Shown here: positions 1 through 10,715 of the stretch, piece after piece
How positions within the stretch are numbered: the stretch's first letter is position 1
Layout of the letters: each line of letters begins with the position of its first letter
Source of the DNA: Catenaria anguillulae PL171
Lineage: Eukaryota; Blastocladiomycota; Blastocladiomycetes; Blastocladiales; Catenariaceae
DNA length: 48,787 nucleotides
Reading direction: 5' to 3'
Assembly (NCBI GenBank): GCA_002102555.1
Contig: MCFL01000184.1
Location: forward strand, 1 to 48,787
Program-made: the position numbers and the translations under genes
Notes under the pieces: generated by a model
What the model saw: the letters and a program-made list of their open reading frames with translations, nothing else
Told to the model about the DNA's origin: nothing
Database searches by the model: none

Positions 1-400
1 ATTTGCATATTCAAGGGCATCTGAGTTGCATTTGGACGGCTGCTGCTGCTGCTGAAGTGGAAGACTGCTGTGAGTTGATTTGCATGAGCGGACCGAGAAG
101 AGGATTGACGTTGGCATTGACGCTGGTTATTGGACTGGTGCTACCCCCAGTGCCATTGCTTGCGGATTCCGCGCCGTTGGAAGAGGCGGCAGACGACGGG
201 GCGCCGCTGGCATTGCCCTGCTCGCCTTGTTGCCATTCCGGCGGTACTGGCGCCAGGCAGGAACGTGTTGAAAAAGCTGTTGAGCATGGCCCGGTGGGAT
301 TGCTCAGTACCAGAGTCGAGGAATGCCGATGCCGTGGACGTGTGGCCGGCAAGGATGAAGTGGGTTGGGATCAGCCGATGAGGGCAAGGGCCGCGTCCGA
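1..400 (-). CDS. Partial gene, LisH-like motif and Ser/Asn/Gln-rich region
   Basis: Reading right to left, one minus-strand frame (about 390-240) contains HFILAGHTSTASAFLDSG, which fits the LisH pattern of a short helix, a conserved Gly-[YH] and T-A-x-x-F. LisH motifs dimerise and occur at the N-terminus of SSBP/Flo8/LEUNIG-type transcription cofactors. A second frame (about 240-11) encodes a Ser/Asn/Gly/Gln/Ala-rich stretch with five consecutive Ala, typical of such proteins. The two frames are not joined by a convincing intron, and the second ends at a stop near position 11. The start codon, the upstream exon carrying the first LisH helix and the rest of the gene are not visible. It could equally be two chance open frames. 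The LisH call rests on motif shape only. Confidence 0.3.
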
Positions 401-834
401 TACAAGGAGAGATGGGTCACGTGAGTCTTCGTAGTTCAGGGACAGTATTCATGCCTGGAAAACGATTGCGCAGGGTGGCATTGACATTAGCATTAGTAGA
501 ATGCGCGGATGATGGATGTACGCTCCGAATCAAATTGCCTCGTTGATCAAAGAATCACTGAGTAGCGCATCACGTGCGCGTCACGCGCTGCCACATCTGC
601 CAATTTGTGTGTGACTGTTGACTGTGCTTGCCTGCCTTGACCTTGGCCTCGACCTTGACGGCGGCGGCGTTTCGTGTGTCTCGTCTCTCTGTCAATCGTA
701 TCGGATCGTATCGTATCGTATCACATGCCATCTACCGTACCGCCCGTCGACGACAACGACACGCACCGATAAAGACGACCAGGCACCTCGCCCCGACCCC
801 CGCCGCGATCCGCTCACGAAACCCAACCGCAACC
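401..834. promoter_or_regulatory. Intergenic region upstream of prolyl-tRNA synthetase
   Basis: This stretch separates the minus-strand LisH-like fragment from the plus-strand synthetase, so it probably serves as a divergent promoter. It holds a short tandem repeat of the pentamer ATCGT at about 697-722 and pyrimidine-rich tracts before the ATG. No clear TATA box is seen. Confidence 0.4.
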
Positions 835-2605
835 ATGACCGACAACAAAGACACCAAGCCCGTGGTCGCCGACGGCGCCGCCGCCGCTGCCCCTGCCCAG
901 GCCCAAAAGAAGGGTACGCCATGTGCTCGCATTGCTCCTCTTACAACAACTTGCTCACCCCGGATTGGCTCCTGTGTGTGCCACAGGCAAGGAAAACAAG
1001 CAAAAGAAGGACAAGCCGTCGCAGCAACCCAAGGCCAAACCCGCCGCTGCGGCCGCCGCCAAGCCCGCGGACGAATCGTCGTCGGTGCAAATCGGCATTG
1101 AGGCCAAGAAGGAGCTCGACACGCCCAAGTGGTATGCTCAAGTGCTCACCCGGTCCGAGATGCTCGACTACTACGACGTTTCTGGATGCTACATCTTGCG
1201 CCCCTGGGCCTATGGCATCTGGCAGCAAATTCAAGCCTACTTCAACGAAAAGATTGAGGACTCGGGCGTCGAAAACTGCTACTTCCCCATGTTTGTCTCT
1301 GGCAAGGCCCTTGAGCGCGAAAAGGACCACGTCGAAGGGTTTGCTCCCGAAGTGGCCTGGGTTACAAAGGCCGGGTCGTCGGATCTTGCCGAACCCATTG
1401 CCATTCGCCCCACGTCGGAAACCGTCATGTACCCGGCATACGCCAAATGGATCAACTCGCACCGCGACTTGCCGCTCCGTCTCAACCAGTGGTGCAACGT
1501 TGTGCGCTGGGAATTCAAGCACCCGCAACCCTTCTTGCGTACGCGCGAGTTTTTGTGGCAAGAGGGCCACACGGCTTTCATGACGCAGCCAGAAGCCGAA
1601 AAGGAGGTGCTCGAGATTCTCGACTACTACCGCCAAGTGTACGAGCACTTGCTTGCCGTGCCCGTGGTCCCTGGCCGCAAGTCAGAGAAGGAAAAGTTTG
1701 CGGGCGGCCTCTTCACCACCACCGTTGAGGCATTTGTCCCCGTGACGGGCCGTGCCATCCAGGGCGCCACATCGCATTGCCTTGGTCAGAACTTTGCAAA
1801 GATGTTTGACATTATGGCCACGGACGACAAGGGCGAAAACTGCCACGTGTGGCAAAACTCGTGGGGTATCACCACGCGCACCATTGGTGTCATGGTCATG
1901 GTTCACGGCGACAACAAGGGTCTTGTGCTGCCTCCGCGCGTGGCCTCGGTCCAAGTCGTGCTCGTGCCCTGCGGCATCACCGTCAAGACGACCGACGAGC
2001 AGCGCAAGGCCATTGCTGACTACGTCCAGGACGTGGCCAAGGACCTCAAGAAGGCCGGGATTCGTGTCAAGGCCGACTTGCGTGACAACTACTCGCCCGG
2101 GTACAAGTTCAACCACTGGGAAATGCGCGGTGTGCCCTTGCGCATTGAGGTCGGGCCCAAGGACATGCAAAAGAACCAGGTCCTCTCTGTGCGTCGTGAT
2201 ACGGGCGCAAAGACGCCGTTGGCGCGCGACGATTTGGCAAAGACCGTGGCCGATGTGCTCGAGACCATTCAGGAGGATATGTTTGCGCGCGCAAAGGCCG
2301 AGCGCGACGAGCACCTCAAGGTGATTGAGCAGTGGGACGATGGGTTTGTCGGCTTGTTGGATGCCAAGAACATGGTCATGGCCCCTTGGTGTACCGAGCC
2401 CAAGTGCGAGGATTGGATCAAGGACAACTCGGCACGTTCCAACACGGGCGACGAGGCCGTGGATGAGAAGGCCCCCTCCATGGGCGCAAAGTCGCTGTGT
2501 ATTCCCTTTGCCCAGCCCAAGGAAATCAAGGAGGGCACAAAGTGCTTTGCCAACGGGTGCAGCAACAAGGCCGTCAGTTATGCCATGTTTGGCCGGTCGT
2601 ACTAG
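835..2605 (+). CDS. Cytosolic prolyl-tRNA synthetase, class II
   Basis: Charges tRNA-Pro with proline. Two exons: 835-913 and 987-2605, with a 73-nt intron 914-986 (GTACGC...CCACAG). The spliced product is 565 aa and begins [11 protein letters not shown] Lys/Ala-rich N-terminus (aa 1-65) precedes the catalytic core (about 68-330): motif 1 region with YFPMFVSG, the RPTSETVMY segment near aa 167, motif 2 [11 protein letters not shown] near 212, and motif 3 region [15 protein letters not shown] near 320. Next comes the anticodon-binding domain (about 330-450), then a C-terminal domain with Cys pairs (CTEPKC, CFANGC) ending in Tyr, as in archaeal/eukaryotic ProRS. The eukaryote-type C-terminus, and the absence of the bacterial editing insertion and of an obvious mitochondrial presequence, point to the cytosolic enzyme. 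It is not fused to GluRS, as in other fungi. Confidence 0.96.
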
Positions 2606-2825
2606 AGCGTTTCTTGTGTCTTGATTTGTTGATTTGTTGATGTCTTGCTTGTGATTTTGGTTATGTTGAGCATTGCTATACATGATTAGGATGGTGTTTG
2701 TGTGTATTCACGTGTCAATTGATATGAAGATACATAGAAACACGCAAAAAGAGTCTCTTGAACCTGAACGGGGAAGGACACCTGCGACAACATTTGTAAG
2801 CAATGTGTAAATATGAAAATACACT

Positions 2826-4709
2826 TTAACCCACCACACCCACCTCCCTGCCAACCCACTTGCCACCCGTGCCCGTCCTGCCTCGCCTCTGCTCTTCCGC
2901 TTCCGCCTCCTCCCCCGCAACACTCTGGCCCGCGCTCAAGTCACCCAAATACTCAAACTGTGGCCAACCGCCATCGCTTTGCAGCTCCACACCGCCATCC
3001 ACTACATCCACGTCCACCTCACACTCGTCCTCGTCATGGCCATCGCCATCCACGGAATCCGGCATCTCGCGCTCGGCTTCGGGATCCTCCCACCCCTCCA
3101 CCTTCACCACGATCAACGCCAACCCGGGCGCCGTCACCTCCACATACTCGCCCTCCCTCACCCCCCTCCTTACGGCCCTCACAAATCTACCCACCAGCTC
3201 GGCACTTTCAAATGCAAACCTTAGCGCCAACGTCGGGGGCTCCGTGGCCACAGGCATAACCAATCGCTCGACCTTGACTGGCCGGAGATCCAAGGGCTGG
3301 TCGCCAAACAGCACGTCCAGTACATCGTCCTTGTGTGCCGTCGCATCAATGTTGGCCAATGTCACGGCTGGCAAAGGTGTGGGTTGGACGGGCGGCGGCG
3401 GTGGCGTGGGTGTGGGTGTGAGTGACCTCGGGCGCGGCGTGAGCCAATGCACCTCGGGTTTTCTTGTGGCCGCCGCCGCTCCACTGGCCATGGGGATGAG
3501 CAAAGGTTCAATGGACGCGGGACATTTCGCGTGCAGCCACGCGTACGCGTGCTTGACCTGGAACGCCGTGTGAAATCCCAAGATGATGGATTTCACATAC
3601 ACGCCGCGCTTGGTGAGTGCGGGCGGATAGATCGAGTACGAGGCCAGTGGGATGTTGGCGGGCAAGTGGTTGGTGATGGCGCGCACAATGGTTGCATCGG
3701 CAATGTGCGGGAGCAAGTTGGTCAGCCGGAGCCGGTGGTTGGCAGGATCCTTGGACGTGCGAATGGTCGGCGGCTTGTCGGCGGCGGGTGACGGCGACGT
3801 CGGCCCTTCGGCGCCCACGCCCGCGCCGGGCATGCGCGGTGGCAGCCATGCGTATTGCACGTCAATGTCGTTGGCAGTCAGATTTGGATCGTTGTAGGTT
3901 GAGCGTGCGAGCTGCACCAGGTAGGCCATGTCGGCCGTGGCTTCGGCCAGCGTGGCCGGGAGTACGAGCAAGACGCGCTGGCGTCGGTTGGGCGGCGGAG
4001 GCGGCACTTGGTGCACGTTGCGCATACGGGCGCGCCGTTGTCGTTGGTTGGGACGCGCGGCCGTGGCTGCAGCTGACGGAGGGTTTGTCACGTTAGCAGG
4101 AAGCGCTGGTGAGGAACGGTGTGAAGCAGCGGTAACACCAGCAATGTTGCCATTCGTCGTGGCTGGCGTAGCCGCGACAGAAGCGATTTTGGACGCGAGT
4201 TTTTCGATGATGTTGGTGTGTGTAGGGCCTGGATTGGTCCCATTCTGGTTGTGGTTCGGCTGGACAGCATTCGGCTGGTGAAGCGAAGTCATTGGCTGGA
4301 TGGTGGATGCATAGCCGCTAGTGACTGGAATCAATGGTGCAGGGCGGAATCTCGGATCGTCCTGTGGCCGATGATGCTGCCGGTGATGATTGTTTGCGGC
4401 GGGCCGAGCTCGTGTCGAAGTGGGTGCGGGAGCGGCCCACTCGGAAATGTCAGCGGGGGCGGCAGCGGCGTGAGGAATCTGGTTCCACTCGTCATCTTGG
4501 TCAATCTCTTCGGACACGGCAATCACGGCATCATCGCCATTCACCACCTGTTGTGGGGCGAGCGGGCTTGAGTCGGCGGAGGTGCCCTCGCCGCCATATG
4601 CATTGGGGATGGGTGCCGGATCAGGTGGCGGCGGAGGCGAGGCGGGCCAGTCGGCCTCGAAAATGCCCGGGCGGCTGGCAATCACATCAGCGGCGGTGGA
4701 TCGGAGCAT
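2826..4709 (-). CDS. Protein with three RRM-fold-like domains and Trp motifs
   Basis: Single exon, 627 aa, ATG at 4709. The N-terminal 230 residues are low-complexity (Pro, Ala, Asn, Thr) and carry three isolated acidic/Pro-flanked tryptophans (W21, W75, W91), similar to WG/GW hook motifs. Three domains follow that are shared with the genes at 5014-6336, 38269-40825 and 41141-42819. Domain 1 (about 242-290) starts VLLVLPATL. Domain 2 (about 322-405) starts LRLTNLLPHI. Domain 3 (about 445-530) starts VTLANIDATAHKDD and includes LALRFAFESAELV, an RNP1-like strand followed by a helix. The beta-alpha-beta-beta-alpha-beta order is my inference. The C-terminus is acidic. Convergent with the synthetase gene. 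Probably a nucleic-acid- or protein-binding scaffold; function unknown. Confidence 0.75.
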   Translation of the reverse strand: MLRSTAADVIASRPGIFEADWPASPPPPPDPAPIPNAYGGEGTSADSSPLAPQQVVNGDDAVIAVSEEIDQDDEWNQIPHAAAAPADISEWAAPAPTSTRARPAANNHHRQHHRPQDDPRFRPAPLIPVTSGYASTIQPMTSLHQPNAVQPNHNQNGTNPGPTHTNIIEKLASKIASVAATPATTNGNIAGVTAASHRSSPALPANVTNPPSAAATAARPNQRQRRARMRNVHQVPPPPPNRRQRVLLVLPATLAEATADMAYLVQLARSTYNDPNLTANDIDVQYAWLPPRMPGAGVGAEGPTSPSPAADKPPTIRTSKDPANHRLRLTNLLPHIADATIVRAITNHLPANIPLASYSIYPPALTKRGVYVKSIILGFHTAFQVKHAYAWLHAKCPASIEPLLIPMASGAAAATRKPEVHWLTPRPRSLTPTPTPPPPPVQPTPLPAVTLANIDATAHKDDVLDVLFGDQPLDLRPVKVERLVMPVATEPPTLALRFAFESAELVGRFVRAVRRGVREGEYVEVTAPGLALIVVKVEGWEDPEAEREMPDSVDGDGHDEDECEVDVDVVDGGVELQSDGGWPQFEYLGDLSAGQSVAGEEAEAEEQRRGRTGTGGKWVGREVGVVG

Positions 4710-5013
4710 GGCGGCGGGATTGCGCTGGGTCGGTCACACGGCCCATGTATCAAGCGGTTGGCTTTGGCAAAGAGAATCCACAAGATTTATTCATACGAAC
4801 TTTGGACATCAATATTGTTTGCATTCTGTTTTTTTAAGTAAGTATACAAGGACCGCCGATCGATCCATCTGTCCAACGGCTGTTCCCACTTCCCACCTGC
4901 AGTCGCAAAGCCTGCTGGCAACACAACCAAACTTTTGGATGAGAAAATTTATGTATACAAAGGGACACGGACACAAAAGAAAGGCCTATGGAAACAGCGG
5001 CTGGCCATGAGCT
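4710..5013. other. Intergenic, 304 bp between two same-strand paralogs
   Basis: Contains the 5' flank of the 2826-4709 gene and the 3' flank of the next gene upstream. A minus-strand AATAAA (TTTATT at about 4787-4792) could serve as poly(A) signal for the 5014-6336 gene. Nothing else is recognised. Confidence 0.4.
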
Positions 5014-6336
5014 TCACTCCTCGGCCAAATCGCGCGCAAACTCGGAAAGCAACACATCCTCCTGACTCTTGACAACGCGACGTCTCGGATGATTCGAAGT
5101 GACCCGCTGCTCATCTTCCTCCTCCTCCTCGCCCACATGCACCACCCGCAGCCGCATCCTAGGTGCCGTAATCTCTACAAATTCGCCCTGCTTGACCCCG
5201 CGCTCCACATAGGCCGCAAACCGCTGGACGACCGCCTCGGTCGCAAACACAAAGCGAATGCCCATGGTTGGCGGGTCCATGGGTGGCATGTCCATCCGGT
5301 CGACTCTGAGTGGGGCAGGAAGCTGGTCACGGATTGGACCGAGCAGAATGTCGAGCACGTCGTCCCTGTGTGCCGTGGCGTCAATGTTGGCAATGGTGAC
5401 GGACGGCCCTGAAGTAGGCTTGTTTTGAGCATGACCGCCGTTGGGAGACTGCTGTAGGTGACGGCTGGATGGCGTCCACCCGTTGCGGCCATTGAACGCA
5501 CGCTTTCCGGATCCAGATGAGGCAGCACCAGGCCGTGACAACGAGCTGTTGCCAATCCACGCGACCTCGGAACGCAATCCCCGGCAAACAATGCCCTTCA
5601 ACTGGCCACTACGCAAGCCTTTGGTGATGGATTCCATGCACGCTTCCGCCAGCGCCAGTGTGCCAAACCCCAGTGTGAGTGTTCTTGTGTTGACGTCCTG
5701 GTTGACCAACCTTGGGTGAGAGACTGTGCATGCTTGAAGCACGTGAGTTGTTGGCGGCGGGTGGTTGAGCGGAATCAGGATCGCGAGTAGGCGCGGGACG
5801 GTGTAGGATGGGTGCAGGTTGGACACGGTGAATTTGAACTGTGGTCCAGCAGAAGGCTTTGGCTGAGCCGGCGGTTGGATTGTTGTTGATGGCTGCGGTG
5901 TTTGGTCGATAGAAGGTGAAGTTGCGGGTACGGTTGCGGTCAAGATGTCAACAAATTGCAGATTGAGCTGATCCAACGTGACGGTTGGATCCTTGAAGAC
6001 GTTTCGGGTATGGTCGAGGACGTGCTTGATGTCAATGTCCGTGTGTGATGGCGGCAGGAAGACGAGGATACGTGACTTGAAGCTGGCCGTGGATGCGCCA
6101 CAGTTGCTGGCAACCCTCTGAGTTGGAGTGGAGTCAGCCGGCGCCAGAGCGAGATCAGGAGCTGGAGCTGGGCTGGCAGGGCGCGAGGGTGGGAGCGGAA
6201 AGGTCGAGGCGACAATCGTGGTGAGCGAATCTGTGAGTACGCCGACGACGTCTGCCTTTGGCTGGGCGGCAGGTGGCGTCATGATCAAGCGGGAGTCGGG
6301 CGTCTTGATGTCTGCGGGCGAGCTCGAGTGGAGCAT
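5014..6336 (-). CDS. Protein with three RRM-fold-like domains, paralog of 2826-4709
   Basis: Single exon, 440 aa, ATG at 6336. The low-complexity N-terminus is short. Domain 1 (about 92-135) contains RILVFLPPSHTDID; domain 2 (about 168-260) contains FKFTVSNLHPSYTV; domain 3 (about 310-410) contains VTIANIDATAHRDDVLDILL and GIRFVFATEAVV, closely matching the neighbour's third domain. The tail is acidic (a Glu-rich run) then basic. It sits directly upstream of its paralog in the same orientation, which suggests tandem duplication. Unlike that paralog and the 38269-40825 member, it lacks the isolated Trp motifs in its N-terminus. Product unknown; RRM-like binding is inferred from the FVF strand and the strand/helix periodicity, not from clear RNP1/RNP2 consensus. 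Confidence 0.75.
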   Translation of the reverse strand: MLHSSSPADIKTPDSRLIMTPPAAQPKADVVGVLTDSLTTIVASTFPLPPSRPASPAPAPDLALAPADSTPTQRVASNCGASTASFKSRILVFLPPSHTDIDIKHVLDHTRNVFKDPTVTLDQLNLQFVDILTATVPATSPSIDQTPQPSTTIQPPAQPKPSAGPQFKFTVSNLHPSYTVPRLLAILIPLNHPPPTTHVLQACTVSHPRLVNQDVNTRTLTLGFGTLALAEACMESITKGLRSGQLKGIVCRGLRSEVAWIGNSSLSRPGAASSGSGKRAFNGRNGWTPSSRHLQQSPNGGHAQNKPTSGPSVTIANIDATAHRDDVLDILLGPIRDQLPAPLRVDRMDMPPMDPPTMGIRFVFATEAVVQRFAAYVERGVKQGEFVEITAPRMRLRVVHVGEEEEEDEQRVTSNHPRRRVVKSQEDVLLSEFARDLAEE

Positions 6337-6837
6337 GAGCTGAGCGACGGTGACGGTGACGGCCAGAGAGGATCAATCAACGAAATGAGTGCGCTGATTG
6401 CGTCAAGTTTTGCCGGGTATGTACCTGGGATGATGCAACACTGGCTGCGACCACACTTGTGATTGTACATCCGAAATAAGCCGTTCCATAGCTCACTCTG
6501 TCCAATGGATTGGCCATGCTGAAATTCAGATCAGCCTGAGCTGAGGTGAGGCGCGAGACAATTTGTTCAGCAAAACGTATACTTTGATCCTAGTCATGTC
6601 TCACACAATTCCATGCTGATGGGAATCCAAAATCCAACGAGATGGGCAAATCACCGCTGTCCATGTGACGCCGTCCACTCATTTCGCTGGCATTAATCCT
6701 GTGCTCGAGTACGGTAAAAGTGAGCATAGCGATCGACCTCACTCTTGTCCCTCCTCTCTGCCCTCTGCCCTCGCCATCGTCAACGACTCGGCGGCAATAC
6801 TTACCAAAGTCAGTTGTTTCATCATCCAAGTGTCATC
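6337..6837. promoter_or_regulatory. Divergent intergenic region
   Basis: About 500 bp between the minus-strand RRM-like gene and the plus-strand oxidoreductase. It must hold both promoters. It has a pyrimidine-rich stretch at about 6740-6780, and I see no clear TATA box or repeat. Confidence 0.35.
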
Positions 6838-9499
6838 ATGGCAGACTGTACGTCACCACACGACATCCATCGACACCAAATCTCATTAGTGACCCGGACC
6901 TGATTCTCTCCTCCCTCTTCTAGCTGCATACACCTACCCTCCGCCTGCGGTCCCGCCTCAAGCAAAGCCACAGCTTTTCCGCCGTCCCGAAGTCGCTGCC
7001 CATGGCTCGCTCATGCTCATCCTCTTTGGCCTCGTCTTCCCATCCATGGCCGTGCTCGCCCGCTACGCCCGTCCACACGTCCGCGACTGGGCACGCATCC
7101 ACGGAGCCATCCAAACCCTTGCCGCACTGCTCACCGTCATCTCGGCACTGCTCGTTCTCAATAACGACTATGCGTGCACAAAGCCGCACAAGCAGTTTGG
7201 CATTCTCATCTTGGTGCTTCTCGGCGTCCAAGTTGCCGGCGGCATTGCGCATTATCGCACATTGGTCGGCCCACCTGCCCAAGTGCCGCACGGTGTCTAT
7301 CGCAATGGACGCGTCCACGCCACCATTGGTGCCGTGATTCTCATTCTGGGCGTGGTGCAAATGCCGCAGGGCATTCACCATGGGTGGCGGTTCATGTCGG
7401 CCGACGGTTGGAAAAGCCCCTGGTACATTGTTTACTACGTCCTCATGTGCATTTGGGCCATCGTCGTTGCCGTGTTGGAGGCAAGGAGGCAAGTGACTCA
7501 GAGGCGGCTGCGGATCAAACGTGATGCCGACGACCACTACATGCCATTGTCCTTGTTTGCGCCGTCGCATCATCACTCCTTGTCGACGTCAACCGCAACT
7601 GCTGCCCAAGCTGTGCCAGATGTGTCGAATGTCTTGGCCGTCACCACGGCACATGCGGCCGCATCCCATGCGCGGTCGCTCGGCCTGCCTGAGGTCACCT
7701 GGGCTCAGGTCGAATCTGCCATTGAGGAGGATGCAAAGTCCTGGATCGTTGGTCCGGGCGGCGTCGTCTACGACATTCGCAAGTGGATCACGGCACACCC
7801 TGGGGGACCCCAAGTCCTGCTCGACGCCATTGGCTGCAATGTCTCACTCGACTACTTCAACGTGGAAACATTTGACGTGCACCGATTCAAGCCGTTCCCC
7901 GAGCCGCTGTCTGCGTCTTCATCACCAAGTACAAGTGCAAGTCGGCCATCATCGTTTCATTGTCAACACATCATGTCTGCTTCGACGCAAATCGCGACCC
8001 GCCGCGTCACCCAGTCCGACATGTCCCTCGTCCTAGCTGCTCGCCGCACACACATCCATTCGCCCACGGCCATCTCCAAACTTGCACCCATGGCCGCGGC
8101 CATCATTCCCGACGCAGGATCCGTGTTTGACAAGCACGAGTATCGCCGGTATGCACTGACTGAGTACACCCCCGCTGAATCTTGCATGGCCCGAATCTCG
8201 TTTACACTGCTGTACCCAAACGAGACGTATCCCGAAGAGCCCGCGTACTTTCTTCCCGGACACTGCATCCAGATCCGGTTCCGGTCGTGGCCGCCCTTGG
8301 CCACCCGTGCTCACATTCGCCGCGCATCGGCATCGTCCACTTTGTCAAAGTACACATCACGGTACCTGACGCCCATTTCGGGCAACATGACGCATCTAAC
8401 GTGCATGCTCAAGCTCGACCCGAGCGACGCACTTTCAACCTTGCTCGCATCCACACACACCTCGCACAAGCAATACCAATTGCGCGGGCCATTTGGCACC
8501 CCACTCATTAACCCGTCGCGCCCACTGCCCTTTTCCAACGGGTGCTGGGACCACGTGCTGTTCCTCGTGGCAGGCATGGCGGACGCGGCACTGGCTGTGC
8601 AGACATTGGCGTATTACTTTGCGCAAGCCTACTGGCCCGTTGCATGCGTCGACGCGCATGTACCGCAAGGTCAAGGTCAAGTCTGCGTGCGAGTTGGCGA
8701 GCGGATCATGATTAGGCAAGTGCTAGCCAACGGGTGGGTGTGGGTGACGACGAGCGAGGGTGTTGGCGGCATGATTCCACTGAGGTGTATTGGAGCATGG
8801 ATCGGGCCGAATCCAAAGGTGACGGTTGTAGTGCAGGAGAAGGACTGTGAGGCCGTGGGTGTGACCGAGATGCTTGAGTCGATTGCCGCGGCGTATCCAA
8901 GCCAGGTCTCGGTGAATTACCGCCTGACGTGTCCTCCTACGGCGATGGAAGATCCCATGGCCGTGCGGGTGAGTCTAGGTGAAATGTCGCAAGAGTTCAT
9001 TACGACGCTTTTGGCCGCAACTCACCACCCGCACCGCCAAGGCTCGCAGTCCATGGTCATCATGTGCGGCCCGGCACACGTCACAGCCGCTTGGGCTCGC
9101 TGGGCCATTGAATCCAGTCTCGTGGATTCACATTCGCTTATTGTCGTGCCTCACAACACCTGTCTCACCCACCTTCCGCCGCCACCAACCGTCGTGACCC
9201 CACCGACCGCGGCCGACCTGAATGCAATCGACGATGAGGACGATCTCACGTGCATCTTGCCCGCGTTCCCTGCGTCCGCATCATCGGCCTTGGCCATGCG
9301 CGACGATCAAGAGGATGAGGACGTCTTGTGGTTGCCGCCGGCGTTGCCTGCACGCGTGGATCCCGTCACGGGGGAGATGGAGTGGATGTACATTCCGCCC
9401 AGTGAGACGATGGAGCAGAGTAGGGAAGAAGCAGCGTCGTCGAGGGTTGGCCAAGGTGACAATGCCAACATTGGAGGTGCTCGAATGGGCAAAGCTTGA
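6838..9499 (+). CDS. Cytochrome b561 - cytochrome b5 - flavin reductase fusion with SH3-like insertion
   Basis: Exon 1 is 6838-6847 (MAD plus one base), intron 6848-6923 (GTACGT...TTCTAG, 76 nt), exon 2 6924-9499; 861 aa. Order: b561-type membrane domain (about 28-190) with four likely haem histidines in AHGS, RIHGA, KPHKQFG and RVHATIG; a cytochrome b5 domain (about 258-326) with the HPGG haem motif; an FAD-binding ferredoxin-reductase-like barrel (about 405-550) with RYLTPIS and RGPFGTP; an SH3-like segment (about 575-629) with VRVGERIMIRQ...GWVWV...GMIPL; then the rest of the NAD-binding fold (about 635-745) with MVIMCGP. The tail is acidic and disordered. It probably passes electrons from NAD(P)H through flavin and b5 to the membrane haems, e.g. 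to reduce ferric iron or ascorbate. The SH3-like part splits the NAD half, which is unusual. Confidence 0.82.
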
Positions 9500-9978
9500 A
9501 ACTATTAGTGTGTCAGAAGTGGCAGCAGAATTCATTTTGAAGGAAATGAAATGTGATGCAAGTTGTGGAAGTGTGGTTGTGACAGGACATGGATGTTTAT
9601 CTTCGGCGTGTATACATTCGACGTCAGCGATGATATATTTACCAATGTCAAGCAAGTAGGTCAACACAGATGTACTGCGCCGAACCATGAATCGCACTGA
9701 ATCGCACCAGCTCGGATTTGTTGTCTGACCGTCGCCGATGACACAGCAATTTCCTTTCAGAAGATTGCTCTTAAGATAAATCTAGTCCACCAGTTCTCCG
9801 CCAAGCGATGGGCCGTCGATCTGAACATGTGAGACATGGAGGGGCCAGGGAGCTGTTCCTGAACCATCGGAGATCGACGCCCACTGAAAAACTGAAATGT
9901 GACACTCGCTCGGCACGCTCTGTCAACCGATAATGCCCTCTTTCCAAGAATACCAAATCGTCCTCAACCTTAACAAAC
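9500..9978. other. Intergenic, no gene seen
   Basis: About 480 bp between two plus-strand genes. AT-richer than the flanks. I see no convincing ORF, repeat or RNA gene. Confidence 0.5.
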
Positions 9979-10382
9979 ATGTTTACCCAATCTATCCGCT
10001 CGCTCGCTCGCCTGGTTCCATCGGCTGCCGCCTTCGGACCCATTCGCCACCACGCGGCCATGCGTCCAGCATTCCGTCGGACCATCATGTCGAAAACCGC
10101 CCAAACAAATGTGACAGCCCCTCGGACAACGTCTACACCTCATCCACCTGCAACTGCCGACCCGGCCATCGGCGCGGCCTCATCGCCGCCCCCTCAAGAA
10201 CCAACTGATGATTACTTCTTTGTTTTGGTTGGTGCTTCTTCCTGTACATGTTTTTGACCTTGCATGGAAACGTCTCCGACACGGCAAGGAATACCAAGGA
10301 TATCAACAACAGTTTGAAAGAAATCAAGATCCAACTGGAGGAAATGGCAAAGGCGGAAAAGGAGCGCCAAAGGAGACTGTAA
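9979..10382 (+). CDS. Small predicted mitochondrial protein with C-terminal coiled coil
   Basis: ATG at 9979 starts MFTQSIRSLARLVPSAAAF, with repeated Arg and no acidic residues in the first 40 positions, a strong matrix-targeting presequence. The first frame stops at about 10255, but another frame encodes NNSLKEIKIQLEEMAKAEKE ending at 10382, clearly a charged helix. Splicing out 10222-10298 (77 nt, GTTTTG...CCAAG) joins the two in frame and gives 108 aa. The donor is atypical for this window, so a one-base frame slip is the alternative. In that case the skipped piece would read as a hydrophobic segment (CFFLYMFLTL) and the protein would be membrane-anchored. Family not recognised; small inner-membrane assembly factors look like this. 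Confidence 0.55.
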
Positions 10383-10715
10383 ACGCCAGTGCGTGGATTC
10401 CGTGGATTCCCGGGCGGAGAGGGTTTGTGTTCTGAGCATCATGTTGTGTGTCAGCAGGGTCGCCGTTGTACTGTATGCTGTTGTCATGTGAAGTCATCAA
10501 TCTCATGTTTGCGTTACCTACAAACTAGTATGATACGTAAAATAAAGCTACAGTGTCTCGGTCCTCGGGACTTCCCATCAAGCATCGATGGAGTACCCAT
10601 TAAAAATTCGAAAGGAGAGGATGTCGGTGGGACGTATAGACGAACATTTAACAGACATTAGGGAAATGGGAACTTCCTGATGCCATGACCACACCGGTGT
10701 GCTTATATACACTCA
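10383..10715. other. Intergenic; TATA box near its right end
   Basis: No ORF of note. A TATATA element lies at about 10703-10709, only about 10 bp before the first in-frame ATG of the next gene, which argues that translation starts at a later Met (10737 or 10749). Confidence 0.45.

Noticed and set aside
697-722. Possible regulatory repeat of ATCGT upstream of the synthetase
   Set aside because: Short simple repeat; nothing ties it to regulation.
618-1583. 321-aa plus-strand frame rich in Arg/Pro/Thr
   Set aside because: Shadow of the synthetase gene in another frame; compositional bias from GC-rich codons only.
923-2605. Long open frame starting upstream of the synthetase exon 2 with [14 protein letters not shown]
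   Set aside because: It starts at a non-ATG codon inside the intron; splicing 914-986 gives a normal ProRS N-terminus.
1682-2683. 333-aa minus-strand frame opposite the synthetase
   Set aside because: His/Leu/Val-rich antisense shadow with no motif; the plus strand is fully explained.
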